Below are positions 1-3,835 of a stretch of DNA of 5,208 nt, piece by piece. Location: assembly GCA_044370375.1 (NCBI GenBank), contig JBILVQ010000216.1, positions 1 through 5,208 of the forward strand, given 5' to 3'. How positions within the stretch are numbered: the first letter of the stretch is position 1; each line of letters starts with the position of its first letter. This stretch comes from JBILVQ01 sp044370375. Lineage in GTDB: Bacteria; Bacteroidota; Bacteroidia; UBA4408. The notes below the pieces were generated by a model. That model saw only the letters and a program-made list of their open reading frames with translations. It did not search any database and had not been told where the DNA came from. The position numbers were made by a program, and so were the translations under genes.

Positions 1-687
1 TCCGAAATTCTAGCAGCTGCAATGCAGGATTACAAACGAGGTGTTGTCATCGGTGGTGAGCAAACCTTCGGAAAAGGCACGGTACAGCGTGTTTTCAACA
101 TGGATGATTATTTGTCGTACAAAGACAACGCCTTCAAACCCATTGGGTCATTAAAACTAACCACACAAAAATTTTATCGCGTGAATGGTGGCGCTACGCA
201 ATTAAAAGGCGTTAGCAGTGATATCGTCCTTGCCGATCGCTATGAAAAATTGTACCGTGGCGAAAGAGAAGAAGAGTATCCTATGATTTGGGACGAAATT
301 AAGCCGGCCACCATTGAATTGTGGAACGGAGGAAGTCTTGATTTGAAAACCATGAAAAAGAATTCAGGTAACAGAACCGCCTCCAACAAAGCCTTTCAAT
401 TCATCAAACAATTGGAAGAGCGTTATCAAAAACAAAAAGACGAATCACTTATTTCCTTAAACCTCGACACCTACCGCAAAGAAGCCAAAAAGAACAACGA
501 TGATTCTGAACAACTGGATGCGCTGGCCAAAGAACTACCCGAATTAAACGTGCGTTCATTAGATATCGAAACGGATAATCTGGAGAAAGATTCGGTGAAA
601 GTTGCCGTGCACGAAGAATGGGTGAAACAAGTAAAAAAAGATTTCTACATCCGCGAGGCCATTGAGGTCATCAAAGACTGGAAGTAA
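1..687 (+). CDS. prc: C-terminal part of a Prc/Tsp-type tail-specific protease (peptidase family S41)
   Basis: The reading frame is open from base 1, so the 5' part lies outside the window; 228 codons remain out of roughly 700 usual for this family. Family S41 tail-specific proteases are periplasmic serine proteases that degrade or trim proteins from the C-terminus using a Ser-Lys pair. The fragment starts inside the catalytic core: SEILAAAMQDY, then TFGKGTVQ, whose Lys (fragment residue 25, bases 73-75) matches the catalytic Lys. By alignment from memory with E. coli Prc, the catalytic Ser should lie about two codons before the window. QKFYRVNGG and the KGVSSDIVL segment (residues 57-77) finish the protease fold. 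Residues from about 85 to the end are charged and fit the Prc C-terminal domain (DUF3340 type), closing with an FYIREAIEVIKDW segment typical of the family. The separation of the conserved motifs appears one residue longer than in E. coli. The family assignment is firm; its substrate is unknown. Confidence 0.93.
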   Translation, partial: SEILAAAMQDYKRGVVIGGEQTFGKGTVQRVFNMDDYLSYKDNAFKPIGSLKLTTQKFYRVNGGATQLKGVSSDIVLADRYEKLYRGEREEEYPMIWDEIKPATIELWNGGSLDLKTMKKNSGNRTASNKAFQFIKQLEERYQKQKDESLISLNLDTYRKEAKKNNDDSEQLDALAKELPELNVRSLDIETDNLEKDSVKVAVHEEWVKQVKKDFYIREAIEVIKDWK

Positions 688-693
688 GCCATG

Positions 694-731
694 AAAAAGC
701 AGTAGGGCGCCACCCCTTTGCCGCGCTTTTT
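694..731 (+). terminator. Probable terminator-like hairpin just after the protease gene
   Basis: Seven bases after the protease stop codon, AAAAAGC (694-700) can pair with GCTTTTT (725-731), enclosing a 24-base GC-rich loop that can fold further (for example GGG 705-707 with CCC 713-715). The closing arm ends in a T run, as in an intrinsic terminator, and the A run would give the same on the other strand. The outer stem is mostly A-T and the loop is long, so termination strength is uncertain. The element resembles the reverse complement of the one at 768-823. Confidence 0.45.
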
Positions 732-767
732 ACTTGCTTTCCATTTACGTTCAATCAACCAACCATA

Positions 768-823
768 AAAAAAGTGTGGGGCAAAGGGGTCGGGTGTTCC
801 GCCTATAGTCCTCGCACTTTTTT
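768..823. terminator. Long A-run/T-run hairpin, possible bidirectional terminator
   Basis: Bases 768-781 pair with 810-823 to give an uninterrupted 14-bp stem (two G-U pairs on the + strand RNA): an A6 arm, then GTG and a GC-rich segment, matched by CTCGCAC and T6. The inner 28 bases are G-rich and can form a small CGG/CCG hairpin (791-793 with 799-801). A T run ends the stem on either strand, so it could stop transcription from both sides, insulating the protease gene from the lipoprotein gene. The large inner loop is not typical of a simple terminator and could instead mark a dispersed palindromic repeat. Confidence 0.5.
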
Positions 824-857
824 CTTTTATGAGCCACCCAAAAAATCAAATTCTATT

Positions 858-865
858 TACCTTTG
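858..865 (+). promoter_or_regulatory. Candidate -7 promoter element of the lipoprotein gene
   Basis: TACCTTTG matches the Bacteroidota -7 consensus TAnnTTTG exactly. Transcription would start near base 869, giving a 5' leader of about 55 bases before the ATG at 925. No clear TTTG/TTG -33 element is visible 19-21 bases upstream, which lowers confidence. This box lies downstream of the hairpin at 768-823, so transcripts from it would not contain the hairpin. Confidence 0.5.
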
Positions 866-924
866 CAACACAGATGCTGCGGGCTATTTGTCTGCACCCC
901 CTGGCGCAAAACACAATAAAAATT

Positions 925-1422
925 ATGCAAAAATATCAACGCATCCTTCCTGTTTTTCTGGCCATTATGTTTTTGTTTTCATGCACCGCTTCACCTGATA
1001 AAACTGAAAGTTCAACCTTTATAGACAGTGTGGCCACAGATACAAGCCAGGGCAATCCGCTAACGGAAACCCGGAAAAAAATAAATGAAGAGCGCGAGAA
1101 AAAACTTAAAAGTGTGGATGGTTCTTACATTGGCATGCTTCCCTGTGAAGATTGCGAATCCATTAAAACAATGGTGGTGCTGAATCCAGACAATAGCTAC
1201 TTAATAAAAAAAGCCTACCAAGGAAAAAAAGACAGAACGGTACACGAAACCAAGGGTACCTACACCTATGATGCCATTTCAAAAAGAATAACACTTGATG
1301 GTATGAATGGCGTAAGTTATTATCTTTTCCAAGAAACCCACATTATTCAATTAGATAAAAACGGAAAAGAAATTAAAACAGAAAAAGAAGATACCTATTG
1401 GCTTAAAAAATCGAACTACTAG
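925..1422 (+). CDS. Small lipoprotein with an NlpE-type domain
   Basis: A 165-residue protein. The start at 925 is chosen because it gives a textbook lipoprotein signal: MQKYQRILPVFLAIMFLFSC, with basic residues, a hydrophobic core and lipobox LFSC, so Cys20 would be lipidated. The frame is open back to 829, but an upstream start would put extra sequence before the signal peptide and run through the candidate promoter. A linker of about 45 residues, charged and rich in Glu/Lys/Arg, precedes an NlpE-like domain from about residue 66: GSYIGMLPCEDCESI (Cys74 and Cys77 form CxxC), alternating strands, and KGTYTYD and ITLDG segments. In E. coli, NlpE is an outer-membrane lipoprotein that senses surface contact and lipoprotein-sorting stress; the CxxC is also characteristic of the family. 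Only a single N-domain-like module is present here, so the same signalling role should not be assumed. It ends 36 bases before the convergent methyltransferase gene. Confidence 0.87.
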   Translation: MQKYQRILPVFLAIMFLFSCTASPDKTESSTFIDSVATDTSQGNPLTETRKKINEEREKKLKSVDGSYIGMLPCEDCESIKTMVVLNPDNSYLIKKAYQGKKDRTVHETKGTYTYDAISKRITLDGMNGVSYYLFQETHIIQLDKNGKEIKTEKEDTYWLKKSNY

Positions 1423-1458
1423 TTTGGGGCTTTGCTTTTATCAATATTCCTCTGCCAA

Positions 1459-2688
1459 CTAACTTCTATTTTGTAGCAGGGCCATATAAAAGCCATCATA
1501 TCCCTCACTCGGAAGAACTCGCTTTTGTTTGATGCATTGAAATTGGTCTTTTTGTACATTAAGAAACCACTGTACCTGCTCTTCATTTTCTTCTGAGAAA
1601 ATACTACAAGTAGCATAAACCATTCTTCCTCCTGGCTTGAGCATGGTAGAATATTCCATGAGCAATTTACGCTGCAATAAAACCAAGCCCGCCAATTCCT
1701 CTTCTTTCAACTTCCATTTGGTGTCGGCTTTTCTACGCAATACACCACTCCCGGAACATGGAACATCCAACAATAAAGCATCCGCTGTGGAATTTAAAAA
1801 ACCAATCTGTTCCTCCGTAATTTCTTTGGTCTCTGCAATCTTTACCCCTGCTCTTTGTAAACGCTTTTCTAAATTTCTCAATTTATATCCATGCACATCC
1901 ATGGCAACAATCTTTCCCTTGTTTTTCATCAAAGCAGCCAAATGCAAGGTCTTTCCTCCTCCTCCGGCACAAGCATCAATGACGACTTCTCCGGGTTTTG
2001 CATCCAAAAAGGGAGCTATTAATTGAGAACCGGCATCTTGTATTTCAAAAAATCCAGAAAGATAGGTGCCTTGATTCATGAGATTTTTTCTCTCAGCAAG
2101 CTCCATCGCAAAAACTTGCTCATCGTGCATTTTTACAAAAGAATTCTGGAGCTCCTTTAGTTGAATGCCATCTTCAAATATTTTTGAAACCAATAGGTCT
2201 TTGCTTCCTTTGAGTGCATTCAATCTTACCACCACGGCAGCCTCTTCATTCAATGCTTGAAGTTCTGGTATCCATTTTTCTGCGCCAAATTCTTTCATCC
2301 CTTTTTGATGCAACCAATCAGGAACAGAATAAAAAATTTCAGGCTTGAGGCGAAAATCCTCGCGGGCCTGAAAAACCTTTTCTTTTTCCAAAGCCGTCCA
2401 TTCGGGCCATGATGGCAATAGGTCAGTCTCCAAACAATAGTAAACACCAGCAAGCAAAAAATGGTCGAAGGGAGCTTGAAAACCCATTTTATCCAAAATG
2501 CTTTCGTACAAGCGTTTTCCTCGAACGATTCCGTAAACCGAAGCAGCCAGAAACTTCCTGTCGCGCGACCCCCAGCGTTGAGGACCTTTTAACAATTTCT
2601 CAACAGCCTGATCGGCATAAACCCCTTTTTCAAAGATGTTGTGCAGCGTTTCTGCCACAGCCAAAACAAGGGGTCGGTGAAATTTCAT
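1459..2688 (-). CDS. rsmB: RsmB-type 16S rRNA (cytosine-5) methyltransferase (RsmB/NOP family)
   Basis: A 409-residue SAM-dependent RNA m5C methyltransferase; E. coli RsmB, which methylates C967 of 16S rRNA, is about 429 residues. The N-terminal 65 or so residues (HRPLVLAVAETLHNIF, then WGSRDRKFLAASVYGIVR) resemble the NusB-like RNA-binding region. The catalytic part shows IQDAGSQL (216-223), the SAM-binding DACAGGGGKTLHLA (238-251), DVPCSGSG with Cys311 (motif IV, needed for product release), and YATCS with the nucleophile Cys361 (motif VI). The usual Pro in the RR-x-P-D-x-KW segment is Ala (RRKADTKW). The start is set at 2688, where the conserved region begins. The in-frame ATG at 2703 would add MYLCC, whose codons are the -7 promoter box itself, so it is rejected. 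C967 is the expected target by homology; Bacteroidota can carry several RsmB/NOP paralogues, so the exact nucleotide is inferred. Confidence 0.92.
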   Translation of the reverse strand: MKFHRPLVLAVAETLHNIFEKGVYADQAVEKLLKGPQRWGSRDRKFLAASVYGIVRGKRLYESILDKMGFQAPFDHFLLAGVYYCLETDLLPSWPEWTALEKEKVFQAREDFRLKPEIFYSVPDWLHQKGMKEFGAEKWIPELQALNEEAAVVVRLNALKGSKDLLVSKIFEDGIQLKELQNSFVKMHDEQVFAMELAERKNLMNQGTYLSGFFEIQDAGSQLIAPFLDAKPGEVVIDACAGGGGKTLHLAALMKNKGKIVAMDVHGYKLRNLEKRLQRAGVKIAETKEITEEQIGFLNSTADALLLDVPCSGSGVLRRKADTKWKLKEEELAGLVLLQRKLLMEYSTMLKPGGRMVYATCSIFSEENEEQVQWFLNVQKDQFQCIKQKRVLPSEGYDGFYMALLQNRS

Positions 2689-2692
2689 GCAA

Positions 2693-2723
2693 CAAAGATA
2701 CAAGCATTGTATTTTGCCATCAA
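2693..2723 (-). promoter_or_regulatory. Bacteroidota-type promoter of the rsmB-like gene
   Basis: Read on the minus strand, TTG (2723-2721), a 20-base spacer and TATCTTTG (2700-2693) match the -33/-7 promoter consensus TTTG-N19/20-TAnnTTTG well. Only four bases (TTGC) separate the -7 box from the ATG at 2688-2686, so the predicted transcript starts at or very near the start codon and would have no leader. Confidence 0.7.
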
Positions 2724-2752
2724 CATTTTATCTTTCTTTCAACTGCTTCACT

Positions 2753-2760
2753 TACTTTTG
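2753..2760 (+). promoter_or_regulatory. Candidate -7 promoter element of the GNAT gene
   Basis: TACTTTTG matches TAnnTTTG and lies 19 bases before the ATG at 2780, predicting a leader of about 15 bases. The upstream region is T-rich, with TTTC at 2733-2736 and TTTT at 2726-2729, but neither is a clean -33 element at the usual spacing. It is divergent from the rsmB promoter within the 91-bp spacer. Confidence 0.5.
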
Positions 2761-2779
2761 ATATCATTAATTCCTGCGG

Positions 2780-3334
2780 ATGCTTTTACCCTACAATCCC
2801 TCTTTCCAAAAACAAGTACTCGATATTGCCGATGCAACGCTCGGACATTCTAATTTTACTGCTTCCGAAATACAACAATTAACAAAAGAAAACGCTTTAG
2901 GCATTGTATCCATTGCCGAGGAAAAGGTTGCTGGTTTTGCCTTTACCCTGCGGTTAACGACTATGCAAATAATAGAAAAATACAATCTTCAGGATGTGTT
3001 GATCAATAAAAAGTCCGAACAGAAATCAGCATTGCTGAAAACCATTGCCATCCATCCCAATCATCAAAAAAAAGGATTAGGCGCAGCCCTCCTGAAAGCT
3101 ACCATGAATGCCCTGAAGGAAGAGCAAATACAGGACCTTTATGTTATTGCCTGGAAAAGCGGCAACACCATCAACCTTGGTTCTCTTCTGTCCGGATTCA
3201 ATTTTAATCCAATGGCTACTATTCCTGATTACTGGTATGCCGACAGTCTTAAAAAGAAATATGTTTGCCCTGCCTGTGGCGATCCGCCCTGTGTTTGTTC
3301 AGCCCTGCTATATAAAAATAGTACAATGTACTAA
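2780..3334 (+). CDS. GNAT-family N-acetyltransferase with a C-terminal Cys cluster
   Basis: A 184-residue protein of the GNAT superfamily, which transfers acetyl from acetyl-CoA to an amine. The key evidence is motif A: strand LLKTIAIHP (85-93) followed by the CoA pyrophosphate-binding loop QKKGLG (96-101) and helix AALLKATMNALK. Earlier, IVSIAEEKVAGFAFTL (42-57) fits the beta-hairpin before it, and LYVIAWKSGNTINLGSLLSGFNF (120-142) fits the late strand, helix and turn of motif B. After the catalytic fold the chain continues to CPACGDPPCVC, with Cys163, 166, 171 and 173. The spacing C-x2-C-x4-C-x-C suggests a small metal site. The substrate is unknown; protein or small-molecule amines are both possible. 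The A8 run at 3066-3073 encodes Lys97-Lys98 of motif A. The gene ends nine bases from the convergent SRPBCC gene. The start at 2780 is the first ATG after the promoter box. Confidence 0.85.
   Translation: MLLPYNPSFQKQVLDIADATLGHSNFTASEIQQLTKENALGIVSIAEEKVAGFAFTLRLTTMQIIEKYNLQDVLINKKSEQKSALLKTIAIHPNHQKKGLGAALLKATMNALKEEQIQDLYVIAWKSGNTINLGSLLSGFNFNPMATIPDYWYADSLKKKYVCPACGDPPCVCSALLYKNSTMY
3314..3333 (-). terminator. Candidate terminator of the SRPBCC gene, inside the end of the GNAT gene
   Basis: On the minus strand, TAGTAC and GTACTA flank a 3-base loop and are followed by TTTTTATA (from base 3318 downward). This is a 6-bp, AT-rich stem with a T run, 10 bases beyond the SRPBCC stop codon. The + strand copy has A's upstream and no T run downstream, so it would act in one direction only. 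The low GC content makes it weak at best. Confidence 0.35.
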
Positions 3335-3342
3335 TTCGATGG

Positions 3343-3360
3343 TTTACTTGCCAAAGTAAA
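3343..3360. repeat. Short inverted repeat over the 3' end of the SRPBCC gene
   Basis: TTTACTT (3343-3349) and AAGTAAA (3354-3360) are perfect 7-base arms around a GCCA loop. The repeat covers the last codons and stop codon of the SRPBCC gene and begins nine bases after the GNAT stop. It could form a hairpin at the 3' end of both messages. There is no T run after it on the + strand, so it is not a standard terminator. Confidence 0.4.
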
Positions 3361-3727
3361 AATCTTGCAAGTCGGCAAAATAAACATTGTTCCAGCCATC
3401 CGTGATGTCTTCAAAATCATCGTCGGGAATATTGCTATGTCTTAATTCAACAGAAGTGGCTTGTCCTTGCAAATGCAATAAAATGGTTACAATGGAAGGT
3501 TCTTCCTGCTCACCAAAATACCATTGCTGCACTATTTTTTTTCCGGGCGTTAGCTCAAGAATTTTTCCCTCAATAGCTCCTCCCATCATGGAAAACTCTG
3601 AACCTTCTACATCGGTACCTTCGGCTTCTGCTCCAGTCCACAACATGATGGTTAAGGGATTGGTTAAAGCCAGGTAAACCTGATCAGGCGTTTCATTAAC
3701 AATAAAGTATTTTTTGTAATCTTTCAT
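3344..3727 (-). CDS. SRPBCC (AHSA1/START-like) domain protein
   Basis: A 127-residue protein made of one SRPBCC fold, of the AHSA1 (activator of Hsp90 ATPase homologue 1-like) type. The order of conserved segments fits: an N-terminal strand and helix (FIVNETPDQVYLALTNP, 8-24) followed by WTGAEAE, the GSEFSMMGGAIEGKILEL beta-hairpin (42-59), PGKKIVQQWYF (61-71), alternating strands with VTILLHL and TSVELRHSNIP, and the closing GWNNVYFADLQDFY helix (111-124). Length is typical for a stand-alone domain. The fold has a hydrophobic cavity and its members bind diverse lipids or small molecules; others are chaperone cofactors or cyclase-like enzymes. Sequence alone does not show the ligand. There is no signal peptide, so it is probably cytoplasmic. 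It converges on the GNAT gene and diverges from the membrane-protein gene. Confidence 0.87.
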   Translation of the reverse strand: MKDYKKYFIVNETPDQVYLALTNPLTIMLWTGAEAEGTDVEGSEFSMMGGAIEGKILELTPGKKIVQQWYFGEQEEPSIVTILLHLQGQATSVELRHSNIPDDDFEDITDGWNNVYFADLQDFYFGK

Positions 3728-3732
3728 TGCTA

Positions 3733-3740
3733 CAAAGGTA
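3733..3740 (-). promoter_or_regulatory. Candidate -7 promoter element of the SRPBCC gene
   Basis: On the minus strand, TACCTTTG matches TAnnTTTG exactly and is followed by five bases (TAGCA) and the ATG at 3727. The predicted transcript start falls at or next to the start codon, giving a leaderless or near-leaderless message. No TTG is found at the expected -33 position. Confidence 0.55.
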
Positions 3741-3816
3741 GGTCAAATAAATCATTTTGCCCCGGTCCATTCTAATTCTTCCCTTCCTGCCCGCTGTTTT
3801 GGTTTCGCTAATTTAA

Positions 3817-3824
3817 TATCTTAG
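3817..3824 (+). promoter_or_regulatory. Weak candidate -7 element of the membrane glycosyltransferase gene
   Basis: TATCTTAG differs from TAnnTTTG at one position and lies 11 bases before the ATG at 3836. A TTTG at 3798-3801 could be the -33 element, but the 15-base spacer is shorter than usual. If used, the leader would be under ten bases. Confidence 0.3.
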
Positions 3825-3835
3825 CCGGGTCATTC

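Larger units (their letters stand above)
694..823. repeat. Inverted pair of related palindromic elements between the protease and lipoprotein genes
   Basis: Bases 712-722 (ACCCCTTTGCC) and 780-790 (GGCAAAGGGGT) are perfect 11-base inverted repeats. The likeness extends further: the reverse complement of 694-731 and the + strand of 769-823 both read AAAAAG, then a short GC-rich piece, then GGCAAAGGGGT, then a variable G/C-rich part, then C and a T run. Bases 732-767 lie between the two copies. This looks like two facing copies of one short palindromic intergenic element, one longer than the other. I cannot tell from one window whether the element is dispersed in the genome. Confidence 0.5.

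Noticed and set aside
778..794. Possible G-quadruplex
   Set aside because: Only three G runs (778-781, 786-789, 792-794) are present; a fourth is missing within a reasonable distance.
829..924. Extended N-terminus of the lipoprotein gene starting at ATG 829
   Set aside because: It would place 32 residues before a normal lipoprotein signal peptide and would run through the exact TAnnTTTG match at 858-865.
1405..1424. Terminator of the rsmB-like gene on the minus strand (AACT-AGT-AGTT followed by CG and T6)
   Set aside because: The stem is only four base pairs with one G-C pair and does not extend, so it is too weak to call despite the T run.
2409..2882. Plus-strand open frame spanning the rsmB start and the divergent promoters
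   Set aside because: It runs across two opposite promoters and two well-supported gene starts, and its translation shows no family features.
3762..3835. Similar strings CCGGTCCATTC and CCGGGTCATTC in the spacer before the glycosyltransferase gene
   Set aside because: The match is short, needs a gap, and has no spacing or symmetry that would mark an operator.
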